From contig JALHUQ010000434.1 in NCBI GenBank assembly GCA_022866645.1, forward strand, positions 1 through 6,652: a DNA stretch of 6,652 nucleotides. Direction: 5' to 3'. Position 1 is the stretch's first letter, and every line of letters begins with the position of its first letter. Shown here piece by piece: positions 1 to 6,159 of this stretch. Source of the stretch: Woeseiaceae bacterium (GTDB taxonomy: Bacteria > Pseudomonadota > Gammaproteobacteria > Steroidobacterales > Woeseiaceae). The notes below the pieces were generated by a model. The model was not told where the DNA came from and ran no database searches. It saw nothing but the letters and a program-made list of their open reading frames with translations. The position numbers and the translations under genes are program-made.

Positions 1-162
1 CAGATATTCATCGCTGCTTGCAATTGACTGCCGCATCGAGTCGGGCAAGACCGTCAATAATTCGGCGCTCCACCAGCGCCAGAACGTTCTGGCATGACGC
101 TGCAGTGGAGCGATGTAATTGATGCTGAGTCGCGCCAGCTGGGTTTGTAAGGCGCCGTTCAC
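1..162 (-). CDS. gspL: GspL-like T2SS inner-membrane protein, N-terminal fragment (runs off window edge)
   Basis: An open frame starts with GTG at 162, overlaps the gspK stop by 4 nt (GTGA) and stays open for 54 codons to the window edge. The visible peptide has a basic, aromatic stretch, FWRWWSAELL (residues 27-36), followed by TVLP. This does not look like the start of the classical GspL actin-like cytoplasmic domain. From memory it resembles the N-terminus of the GspL proteins of Xanthomonas-type systems, where a W-W...EL...LP pattern precedes an actin-like/PilN-like body; this is recall, not a search. GspL normally anchors the GspE ATPase to the inner membrane and pairs with GspM. Position directly after gspK is the canonical place for gspL and is the main support for the name. 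No strong Shine-Dalgarno is seen, so translation is probably coupled to gspK. Confidence 0.72.
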   Translation of the reverse strand, partial: MNGALQTQLARLSINYIAPLQRHARTFWRWWSAELLTVLPDSMRQSIASSDEYL

Positions 163-1019
163 ACTGACGGCTCTTCGATTTGTGCAGGTTCACCACGAGC
201 GTGTTCGCGCCACTCAAGAATTCGGTATTGCTCATCTTTCGACCCACTGACTTCAACAACCGCTTCCAGGGATACCTGTACGCCTTCGACACCGTGCGCG
301 GTGACGATGATGTGAAAGTTACCGAATCCAGTGTCGCCGGCAGCGGATGAACTGTCCGACGATACGCGCCCCGTTTGCGCCAGCGCATTCACAAGAAAAG
401 CAGGGGCCGCAGCAAGATCGACGCCATTGTGTGCTGAGTAGACAGTCACGTACGGCAACACAGAGCGATAGACATGGCCTGTCATACCATAGACGTACCG
501 TAGCTCGTCAACTCGCTCGAACGGTCCGTCTCGTGCCGTCCAGGGCAGCCCGGCCATGCGGTAATCATCATCCTCGGCACCATGCATGCGCAGGAGGTCG
601 TCTCCATCACGCCAGTCCATGACGCTGTGTGCAAGCTGAGTTGCTGTCGCATCGTCCACGCCGGTGGCGAGAAACAACGCGTACAGCATACCTTCGTCCG
701 CATTATTGATGTCGACGTAGCCGCTGGCGCGCCGCACTGCAATGTCGACATTTCGGCCAAGAAGGGTCGTCTGCAGGCTGCGGCCGTTCGTACTCATGCG
801 CTCATCGGCAGGCCGGGTCAGCAAATCGAAAATTGCGAGTTGCACTGCCGCTTCCGCCACCTGGTGGGCCGCGCTCGTTTCGACGTGGCGCGCCGCCAGT
901 CGGGATTCGATGTGTGTGCTGCGGCTGTGGCCAGCAGCGATCACTGACATCAGCACGATGAGCCATAAGACCATGACCAACGCCATACCCTGCTGCCTAG
1001 GGTTCGCGCGGCGGATCAT
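159..1019 (-). CDS. gspK: GspK, large minor pseudopilin of the T2SS
   Basis: GspK (286 aa) sits at the pseudopilus tip with GspI and GspJ and is thought to cap or initiate the fibre. The N-terminus is a prepilin leader with Gly at residue 11 before the cleavage point, followed by MALVMVLWL and a hydrophobic helix to about residue 28. Position +5 is Met, not Glu, which is normal for GspK, the one pseudopilin lacking Glu5. The helix-hairpin-helix-like domain typical of the family is visible: GYVDINNAD (100-108), VMDWRDGDD (133-141) and FERVDELRYVYGMT (167-180). The usual asparagine-rich VN.NTAP stretch is replaced by NGVDLAAAP (198-206), and a Ser-rich stretch (220-225) follows. The start ATG overlaps the gspJ stop as ATGA. 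Length is at the short end for the family but all the expected blocks are present. Confidence 0.96.
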   Translation of the reverse strand: MIRRANPRQQGMALVMVLWLIVLMSVIAAGHSRSTHIESRLAARHVETSAAHQVAEAAVQLAIFDLLTRPADERMSTNGRSLQTTLLGRNVDIAVRRASGYVDINNADEGMLYALFLATGVDDATATQLAHSVMDWRDGDDLLRMHGAEDDDYRMAGLPWTARDGPFERVDELRYVYGMTGHVYRSVLPYVTVYSAHNGVDLAAAPAFLVNALAQTGRVSSDSSSAAGDTGFGNFHIIVTAHGVEGVQVSLEAVVEVSGSKDEQYRILEWREHARGEPAQIEEPSV

Positions 1020-1636
1020 TCGCTGTTTCCCGTGCGAATACGAAAGACGTAGCGGTCCGCACCTTCCGTTTGATCACGGCGTGTAATGTCGAGCTGTACG
1101 GCAAGCGGATAGCGAAAAGCTGTTGTTTGCCACGTATCGTACCAAGCGGGCTCGCCGTGTTCTTCTGCCACGCCGAAGTAACGAATGCGCGCTGAGGACA
1201 GGTTGCTGATCAGGCGCGTCTTTGAAATGGCGGTCAGTTCCCGGCGCTCCGTGTCGCCAGGATCGTAGTTCGCAACGCCGTACCAGAGCTCAAAACCATT
1301 GTCGGTACCCTCAATCACGAGCTTCGCGTTCATAAGGCCCGCTCCCACTGTAGAGGCGGGTGAGGTGGTTACAAAGGTCACTTCGCTGTTGTCGCCGCTG
1401 AAGGCGAGGAGCTCGTCGTGGCCGACCTCCCATGTCACCGCCGAGAGCTCCGCAAACTGGCGCCGCAAGAAATCTCCCGTGGCACGAATCTCCTCATTGT
1501 GGTCTGTGCGACTGATGCCGGCAGCGAGACTCTTGCTGCCAATGTTCAAGGACGCAAACGCGACGCTCATGAGGACACCGAGTATCGAAATCGCTACCAG
1601 CAATTCGACCAGCGTGAACCCTTTCACCCTGCTCAT
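1016..1636 (-). CDS. gspJ: GspJ, minor pseudopilin of the T2SS
   Basis: GspJ (206 aa) forms the quasi-helical GspI-J-K tip complex of the pseudopilus. I chose the ATG at 1636, not the longer frame opening at 1720. It gives a short leader MSRVKG directly followed by FTLVELLVAISILG, with Gly at -1 and Glu at +5 as prepilin peptidase GspO requires, and it overlaps the gspI stop by 4 nt (ATGA). A GGGGA Shine-Dalgarno-like run lies 7 nt upstream. After the hydrophobic N-terminal helix, the body carries family features: FLRRQFAEL (around 50-58), a WYDTWQTTAFRYPLAVQLDI region near the C-terminus with paired Trp residues before a Pro-Leu-Ala-Val strand, and a basic C-terminal tail. Nothing appears truncated. 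Confidence 0.95.
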   Translation of the reverse strand: MSRVKGFTLVELLVAISILGVLMSVAFASLNIGSKSLAAGISRTDHNEEIRATGDFLRRQFAELSAVTWEVGHDELLAFSGDNSEVTFVTTSPASTVGAGLMNAKLVIEGTDNGFELWYGVANYDPGDTERRELTAISKTRLISNLSSARIRYFGVAEEHGEPAWYDTWQTTAFRYPLAVQLDITRRDQTEGADRYVFRIRTGNSE

Positions 1637-2046
1637 TCGATTGTCCCCGCGAATGTTCCTGCTTCGCCGAGCCGTATTGTTTCCAGTTGCACGTAGCGTT
1701 TTCCACGCTGCGATGGCCAACTTACTTCGACAGCGATGTAGTAGGGCAGTATTGGCCCGATAGCACCATCACCATTTGGGTCGTACGGTTGAACCTGCCG
1801 CCGCCACTCAAAACCACCTTCGGCCACACCGTCTGTGAGGCCGGGCTGCAGCGCTTCCAAAATACCGGGGACAGCCAGTTCCGCTTCGGCCACAAGCACG
1901 GCCTGTGCGTATTCGCTGGCAGCATCAACATTTCGCAAACCCCCTGAGAAAATTCGGAGCAGTACTGTCAACGCCATGGCAAGAATGGCGAATGCCACGA
2001 GGACCTCAATCAGAGAATAGCCACGCTGTCTTCGCTTAAGAGGCAT
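1633..2046 (-). CDS. gspI: GspI, minor pseudopilin of the T2SS
   Basis: GspI (137 aa) is the core minor pseudopilin that recruits GspJ and GspK to start pseudopilus assembly. The start is taken at the ATG at 2046 because GGAG lies 10 nt upstream (2060-2057) and because it gives a normal leader, MPLKRRQRG, before the cleavage point. A GTG at 2067 in the same frame would add seven residues (MSRSEIL) and has no visible ribosome site. The mature N-terminus, YSLIEVLVAFAILAMALTVL, has Tyr at +1 and Glu at +5 with the hydrophobic helix expected of a pseudopilin. The globular part keeps the GspI pattern of a conserved Trp (FEWRRQV) and a VEVSW strand. It overlaps the end of gspH by 11 nt and the start of gspJ by 4 nt. 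A DPNGDGAIG loop in the C-terminal half resembles a calcium-binding loop but lacks the final acidic ligand. Confidence 0.94.
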   Translation of the reverse strand: MPLKRRQRGYSLIEVLVAFAILAMALTVLLRIFSGGLRNVDAASEYAQAVLVAEAELAVPGILEALQPGLTDGVAEGGFEWRRQVQPYDPNGDGAIGPILPYYIAVEVSWPSQRGKRYVQLETIRLGEAGTFAGTIE

Positions 2047-2491
2047 CAGGATCTCGCTCCGCGACACGGATACGTCCGGTTAACCAGTCGACGTCGAGTT
2101 GAAAAGCTATGGTTGCACCACTCAATTCGATGCTCGCCCCCGTGCTGCTGCCATCCGGGTAAAACTCCAGGCGCAGAATTCCGTCTTCGCTATCGCCGGG
2201 TCGAATCGTTTTTAGTTCAGTTCGCGTGGACAGCTCTTCAACGATGGATTCAATTGAGTAACGCGATTGTTCCGTGTCAAAGAGAACCGTGATTGTCCTG
2301 CCACCGCTAATCGCGCGATTGCGCGACTGGCGTAACGACGCTGCAAGTTCGAGCACATCTGCGCGGACGCGCGCACTCGGTACCACTGCTCCATACATGG
2401 GTCGCGCAAGCGTGACGAGCAACGCTATCATCGCGAGGACTACGAGTAACTCGACCAGGGTGAACCCCGAATTGTGGCGACGCCAGGACAT
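2036..2491 (-). CDS. gspH: GspH, minor pseudopilin of the T2SS
   Basis: GspH (151 aa) links the GspI-J-K tip to the GspG shaft of the pseudopilus. The ATG at 2491 is preferred. It lies 2 nt after the gspG TAG stop and gives the leader MSWRRHNSG before FTLVELLVVLAMIALLVTLA, with Gly at -1 and Glu at +5. In-frame TTG (2500) and GTG (2494) codons upstream would lengthen the leader by three or one residues and cannot be excluded. The globular domain shows the family signatures: LELAASLRQSRNRAISGGRTITVLF in the first half and FYPDGSSTGASIEL towards the C-terminus, followed by DVDWLTGRIRV. These match the FxPDGSSTGG and VDWLTGR blocks known in GspH proteins. No good Shine-Dalgarno is visible, so it is probably translated by reinitiation after gspG. 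Confidence 0.95.
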   Translation of the reverse strand: MSWRRHNSGFTLVELLVVLAMIALLVTLARPMYGAVVPSARVRADVLELAASLRQSRNRAISGGRTITVLFDTEQSRYSIESIVEELSTRTELKTIRPGDSEDGILRLEFYPDGSSTGASIELSGATIAFQLDVDWLTGRIRVAERDPDAS

Positions 2492-2493
2492 CA

Positions 2494-2928
2494 CTACCAA
2501 CTGACTACGTCAGCATCCTCGCCTTCACCACCCTCGACATTGTCGCGACCCAGGGAATAAAGATCGTAATCGCCATTTTCACCCGGGTACTTGTAATGGT
2601 AGGCATTTCCCCATGGATCAAGCGGAACATCTTTCTTCTTGAGATAAGGGCCGTTCCATCGACTCACTCCGCTTGGTGCGGACGTCAATGCGCGCAGTCC
2701 TTCGTCGTTATTCGGGTAGCGGCCAATTTCAAGGTGGTACAGGTCGAGACCCGCGCCGAGCTCTTCGATCTGCAACTGAGCGGTGTCGGACTTTGCACCG
2801 CCAAGGTAACGCAGGACGCGTGGCCCGACGAGACCGGCCAGCAGTCCGAGAATCACCAGAACGACGAGCAGTTCGATCAGTGTAAACGCCGATTGGCCCT
2901 TACTTGTTTGCTTAAGCTTCTGTAGCAA
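2494..2928 (-). CDS. gspG: GspG, major pseudopilin of the T2SS
   Basis: GspG (144 aa from this start) polymerises into the shaft of the periplasmic pseudopilus. The start is placed at TTG at 2928, because a full GGAGGAG Shine-Dalgarno (2941-2935) stands 6 nt upstream. A start in this frame at 3015 would overlap gspF by 71 nt and give an implausible 43-residue leader. The hydrophobic helix is FTLIELLVVLVILGLLAGLVGP with Glu19 at +5. The residue at -1 is Ala14 (KGQSA before FTLIE), not the usual Gly. Family blocks follow: YHLEIGRYPNNDEGL (64-78), WNGPYL (91-96), VPLDPWGN (101-108) and the C-terminal calcium-site region YDLYSLGRDNVEGGEGEDAD (121-140), ending in Trp144. Length and motifs match complete GspG proteins. 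Confidence 0.95.
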   Translation of the reverse strand: MLQKLKQTSKGQSAFTLIELLVVLVILGLLAGLVGPRVLRYLGGAKSDTAQLQIEELGAGLDLYHLEIGRYPNNDEGLRALTSAPSGVSRWNGPYLKKKDVPLDPWGNAYHYKYPGENGDYDLYSLGRDNVEGGEGEDADVVSW

Positions 2929-2934
2929 TGTCGT

Positions 2935-2941
2935 CTCCTCC
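2935..2941 (-). promoter_or_regulatory. Strong Shine-Dalgarno of gspG (GGAGGAG)
   Basis: GGAGGAG lies 6 nt before the TTG at 2928, in the 16-nt gap after the gspF stop (2945). It is the best anti-16S match in the operon and decides the UUG start of gspG. A strong site here fits the need for many more copies of the major pseudopilin than of its neighbours. Confidence 0.85.
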
Positions 2942-2944
2942 GCA

Positions 2945-4162
2945 TCAGACAACGAGCTCGTTGATTCCAAGTATTGCAACGAGTATGGAAATAATGACGG
3001 CTGCGATGATTGCACCCAGCACCAGAATTAAGACAGGTTCCAGCAATGCAAGTGCGCGCTTTAACGTGACCTGTGTGTCGCGGTCATAGGTGCTTGCGAC
3101 CTGCAACAGAATTTCAGAAAGATTACCCGATTCCTCGCCAACCTTGATCATGTGGACGGCAAAGGCAGGAAATTGAGTCAATTTTGCCAACGGGTCCGCA
3201 AGGCTCTGACCCTCCCTTAGTCCGCTCGCGACACGATCCAGGCCGTTTGCCAGAACGCGATTGCTCATCGTATTCCTGACTATGGTCAGTGCCTTGAGCA
3301 ACGGAATTCCGTTCTGCAACAAGGTGGCCAGTGTGCGTGCGAACCGCGCGACTTCGATCTTGAGAACAAGTTCGCCCGCGACCGGGGTTTTGAGCACTCG
3401 TCGGTGCCAGGCAAGGGCCTGATGGGGGTCGCGCAACTGGCGCTGCACGAGCAGAACCGCTAGCGCCAGCATGACGGCCAGTAACCAGCCCCAATCGCGA
3501 AGAAATTCGCCGGTGCCGATAGTGATGCGTGTTGATAGTGGCAGCGCCTGCCCGACGTTTTCAAACATTTCCGTAAATTGCGGGACGACGTAGCCAAGCA
3601 AAATAAAGATGGAAATAACGGCGACGCCGACGAGAACGATCGGATATACGAGAGCCGATTTGACGGCGTTCTTGATCTCGATGTTCTTATCCAGATGATC
3701 GGCGAGACGTTCGAGCACCGTTTCCAGCGCGCCACCGGTCTCCGCGGCACGTAGCAGATTTGTGTAGAAGTTATTGAACACGCGCGGATGCGCCTCAATC
3801 GATTCTGCGAGCGAACGGCCGTGTTTCACACTTTCACGTACGTCAGCCAGTACTTCGCCAATAGGCTCATCGGCTGACAGCGATGCCAGTATTCCCAGCG
3901 CACGGTCGAGCGGCATGCCCGCACGCAGTAGCGTGGCAAGTTCGCGGGTTATGTCAGCGACCTGCTGCTCCGTGATAGCACGCCGGGATTTTCTGAAGCC
4001 AAGCTTGCGCTGAGTTTTTTCTGCCTTGGCTGCGTCGATACGGATCGGAATTTGATTCAGGGCCCGCAGCTGCCGGACCACGTGATCCCGGCTGTCACCG
4101 ATAAGTACGCCGTCGGAGACGACGCCGTCCGGCGTTGCGGCTTTGTAGCGAAAGCGCATCAT
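2945..4162 (-). CDS. gspF: GspF, inner-membrane platform protein of the T2SS
   Basis: GspF (405 aa) is the polytopic inner-membrane protein on which the pseudopilus is built; it contacts GspE and GspL. It opens with MMRFRYKAATPDG, the typical F-x-Y-K-A start. It contains two repeats of the T2SSF domain, about 68-191 and 270-393, each with the L..LL.(A/N)G(M/I)PL pattern (RELATLLRAGMPL at 73-85, RTLATLLQNGIPL at 276-288) and a GG.L or SGNL turn (142-149, 345-348). Predicted membrane helices are near 172-195, 222-240 and 374-396. The ATG at 4162 overlaps the gspE stop as ATGA; the next codon is also ATG (4159), giving TGATG and one residue less. An AGAGGA lies very close upstream, so the second ATG is a real alternative. 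Length equals that recalled for Xanthomonas XpsF. Confidence 0.97.
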   Translation of the reverse strand: MMRFRYKAATPDGVVSDGVLIGDSRDHVVRQLRALNQIPIRIDAAKAEKTQRKLGFRKSRRAITEQQVADITRELATLLRAGMPLDRALGILASLSADEPIGEVLADVRESVKHGRSLAESIEAHPRVFNNFYTNLLRAAETGGALETVLERLADHLDKNIEIKNAVKSALVYPIVLVGVAVISIFILLGYVVPQFTEMFENVGQALPLSTRITIGTGEFLRDWGWLLAVMLALAVLLVQRQLRDPHQALAWHRRVLKTPVAGELVLKIEVARFARTLATLLQNGIPLLKALTIVRNTMSNRVLANGLDRVASGLREGQSLADPLAKLTQFPAFAVHMIKVGEESGNLSEILLQVASTYDRDTQVTLKRALALLEPVLILVLGAIIAAVIISILVAILGINELVV

Positions 4163-5889
4163 TCCTCTGACTCGGGCGTAACCCGCAGCACTTCTTCGAG
4201 CGTCGTAATTCCTGCGAGCACCTTGCAGAAGCCGTCTTCGCGCATCGGCTGCATGCCTTCAGCAATTGCTAATTTGCGAATTGACGATGCATCAGCACTG
4301 CTTAACACCAGTTGCCGTATCGCGTCACTGAAGCGCAGGATCTCCAGAATCGCTGTGCGACCGGTGAATCCCGAATTGCCGCATTTTTTGCAGCCAGTCG
4401 CGCGATACAGCCGGATCGGATTTTGCGAAGTCAATTCGTCCAGGCGCCAACGGCTGATGAGTTCCGGAATAGGTTCATAATCCTGTTTGCAGGCTTCACA
4501 CAGTTTCCGTACAAGTCGCTGCGCCTGGATCGCGTTGACGGCCGACGTCAGGAGATAGTCCTGCACACCCATGTCGATCATCCGCATGATACTTCCCGGT
4601 GCGTCGTTGGTATGCAGTGTGGATAGCACGAGGTGGCCGGTCAGTGCCGATTGCACCGCTATTTGCGCCGTCTCACCGTCGCGCATTTCGCCAATCATGA
4701 TGACGTCCGGGTCCTGGCGGACTATCGAGCGCAACGCGTTCGCAAACGTGAGCCCGATCTGCGGCTTGACTTGCATCTGGTTGATGCCGGGAATGTTGTA
4801 TTCGACAGGGTCTTCCACCGTGATGATCATGCGTTGCGGATCGTTCAGGTGGCTGAGTGCAGCGTAAAGCGTTGTCGATTTGCCGCTGCCGGTTGGGCCG
4901 GTTACCAGCAGGGTGCCGTGCGGCATTGCGAGAATTTCGTGCATCGTGGCGGTTTGTTGTGCGGAAAAGCCGAGCGCCTCGAACGTTTGCACTTCCTGAT
5001 CGCGCTGCAAAAGACGCATGACGACACTTTCACCGTGCATGGTCGGTACCGTCGAGACACGAAAATCGTATTCGATACCACGAACGCGGTGACGGAAGCG
5101 ACCGTCCTGTGACAAACGGCGTTCTGCGATATTCAGGTTTGCCATGATCTTTATTCGTGAAATGACGGCGGCGGCACATTCCACTGGTGGTGACCGGGTT
5201 TCGCGTAGCAAGCCGTCGACGCGACAGCGGACGATCAGTTTGCCTTCAAACGGCTCGATGTGAATGTCCGACGCGCCAGACTCGGCTGCCTCAACAATGA
5301 TCTGGTTGACGAGCCTGATTATTGGAGCTTCGCCGGCAAGTTCCTTGAGTTGTTCAACGTCGTCGAGGAACTGTGTGCTCATGCGACCGCTGGTTGCGCT
5401 AACACCGCCTGCATTTTCATCCAGCGCCAGTAGCGCTGCGTCGATTTCAGATGGAACGCCGATGCGAACAATAACCGGCTTGCCGCTGCACAACTCGAGC
5501 GCGTGGATGGCGTAGTCGTCGAGCGGGTCAGCGATCGCGAGTGTCAGGGCGTCATCGTCCTCATCAAGCACTACCGCTTTTCGTTTTTTCAAAAAAGTTC
5601 CGGAGATTCTGGATACCTGGACGGACTGCTCGGGATATTGGTTGCTACTCACTACAGCCAGATCGAGCTGCGAGGACAGACTTTCGCTTACGTCGCGCTC
5701 CGAGACAAGGCCAAGCTTGAGCAGGATTGAGCCGATTTTTTCCTGCTCCGGTTGCTCGCGCTGCAGCCGCAACGCGCGCTCAATGTTGTCATCGGAAATT
5801 TTGCCCGAATCCAAAAGGTAGTTGCCAAGCGGACGCCGCGTTGAGACGTCCACGCTCGTCACTGCATTTTTATGTACTCGCAATTGCAC
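4159..5889 (-). CDS. gspE: GspE, T2SS assembly ATPase
   Basis: GspE (576 aa) is the cytoplasmic hexameric AAA-type ATPase that powers pseudopilus assembly and binds GspL and GspF. The first ~160 residues form the N-terminal regulatory (MshEN-type) region, starting at LGNYLLDSGKIS (21-32). The catalytic core has ASDIHIEP (206-213), Walker A GPTGSGKS (331-338), Asp box ITVEDPVEY (356-364), Walker B DPDVIMIGEMRD (393-404, with the catalytic Glu401) and His box LVLSTLHTND (420-429). A zinc-binding tetracysteine follows: C464, C467, C500 and C503. All key residues are present. The GTG start at 5889 has GGAG 7 nt upstream. It is the first gene of the leftward operon and faces gspD. The presence of the long N-terminal region and the length agree with Xanthomonas XpsE. 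Paralogous PilB or MshE ATPases are excluded by the gsp neighbours. Confidence 0.98.
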   Translation of the reverse strand: MQLRVHKNAVTSVDVSTRRPLGNYLLDSGKISDDNIERALRLQREQPEQEKIGSILLKLGLVSERDVSESLSSQLDLAVVSSNQYPEQSVQVSRISGTFLKKRKAVVLDEDDDALTLAIADPLDDYAIHALELCSGKPVIVRIGVPSEIDAALLALDENAGGVSATSGRMSTQFLDDVEQLKELAGEAPIIRLVNQIIVEAAESGASDIHIEPFEGKLIVRCRVDGLLRETRSPPVECAAAVISRIKIMANLNIAERRLSQDGRFRHRVRGIEYDFRVSTVPTMHGESVVMRLLQRDQEVQTFEALGFSAQQTATMHEILAMPHGTLLVTGPTGSGKSTTLYAALSHLNDPQRMIITVEDPVEYNIPGINQMQVKPQIGLTFANALRSIVRQDPDVIMIGEMRDGETAQIAVQSALTGHLVLSTLHTNDAPGSIMRMIDMGVQDYLLTSAVNAIQAQRLVRKLCEACKQDYEPIPELISRWRLDELTSQNPIRLYRATGCKKCGNSGFTGRTAILEILRFSDAIRQLVLSSADASSIRKLAIAEGMQPMREDGFCKVLAGITTLEEVLRVTPESEE

Positions 5890-5896
5890 GGTGTAA

Positions 5897-5900
5897 CTCC
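5897..5900 (-). promoter_or_regulatory. Shine-Dalgarno of gspE (GGAG)
   Basis: GGAG ends 7 nt before the GTG at 5889 and supports this non-ATG codon as the start of gspE; later in-frame GTG codons lack a comparable site. Confidence 0.7.
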
Positions 5901-5906
5901 AACATT

Positions 5907-5934
5907 GCTATAACTGCGGAATGCCGTTGGTCTA
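5907..5934 (-). promoter_or_regulatory. Weak sigma70-like promoter candidate for the gspE operon
   Basis: TAGACC (5934-5929) and TATAGC (5912-5907), separated by 16 bp, each match four of six consensus bases. Transcription from here would leave a leader of only about 12-18 nt, with the ribosome site close to the 5' end. No better pair was found by eye between gspE and the large inverted repeat. Confidence 0.2.
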
Positions 5935-5964
5935 TGGACCGTCGGCGACAGCAAATCGAAGCAA

Positions 5965-6018
5965 TCTGGAAAGCGTGCTGCGGTTCGGGCTTCGCAGGAC
6001 CGCAGCACGCCTTCCTGA
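5965..6018. repeat. Large near-perfect inverted repeat (stem-loop) between gspE and gspD
   Basis: The core arms GCGTGCTGCGGT (5973-5984) and ACCGCAGCACGC (5999-6010) are perfectly complementary over 12 bp, with a 14-nt loop. The pairing extends outward with AAGG/CTT-type matches, so 20-nt arms (5965-5984 and 5999-6018) pair at 18 of 20 positions. Neither side is followed directly by a long U-run, so it is not a standard intrinsic terminator in either direction. It could be an operator, a REP-like element or a structured leader; the sequence alone does not decide. Confidence 0.85.
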
Positions 6019-6033
6019 AAAGGCTCCCACTTT

Positions 6034-6061
6034 TTGCCACTCAGTTGAAGTCTAATGAAAT
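6034..6061 (+). promoter_or_regulatory. Weak sigma70-like promoter candidate for gspD
   Basis: TTGCCA (6034-6039) matches five of six bases of the -35 consensus. TGAAAT (6056-6061), 16 bp downstream, matches four of six of the -10. If real, the transcript would have a leader of roughly 140 nt containing the GGTGG/CCACC palindrome and the terminator-like hairpin before gspD. Confidence 0.25.
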
Positions 6062-6130
6062 ACGGTGCACTTCTGTATCGCCCATCGGTGCTGCTGGTGG
6101 CCCACCTTTGTATAGGGTTGCGGCAGACGT

Positions 6131-6159
6131 AAACCTGATCGAAAGTCGGGTTTATTTTT
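6131..6159 (+). terminator. Terminator-like hairpin with U-run upstream of gspD
   Basis: Arms AAACCTGA (6131-6138) and TCGGGTTT (6146-6153) form an 8-bp stem with one G-U pair and a 7-nt loop, followed by ATTTTT (6154-6159). This has the shape of an intrinsic terminator on the plus strand, but the stem has few GC pairs. It lies 48 nt before the gspD ATG at 6208, so it could act as an attenuator of gspD or end a short upstream transcript. It may also be chance. Confidence 0.35.

Noticed and set aside
819..830. 12-mer CAGCAAATCGAA repeated at 5949-5960
   Set aside because: About one repeated 12-mer is expected by chance in a window of this size, and the two sites are in unrelated contexts (inside gspK and the intergenic region).
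1637..1720. Longer N-terminus of GspJ opening at 1720
   Set aside because: It would place 28 extra residues before the prepilin leader and overlap gspI by 88 nt; the ATG at 1636 gives the normal short leader and a 4-nt overlap.
2929..3015. Longer N-terminus of GspG opening at 3015
   Set aside because: It reads through the end of gspF in another frame and gives an over-long leader; the TTG at 2928 has a near-ideal Shine-Dalgarno.
3123..3494. Minus-strand open frames inside gspF (3123-3494 and 3460-3798)
   Set aside because: They overlap conserved T2SSF domain codons in another frame, have Arg/Ser/Pro-rich shadow composition and no recognisable motif.
5580..5600. TTTTTTG-AAAAAA tract in gspE (codons 98-103, minus strand), a possible slippery site or phase-variable run
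   Set aside because: The runs are only six bases long, code for ordinary residues (FLKKR) in a linker of the N-terminal region, and no downstream structure or alternative frame product was seen.
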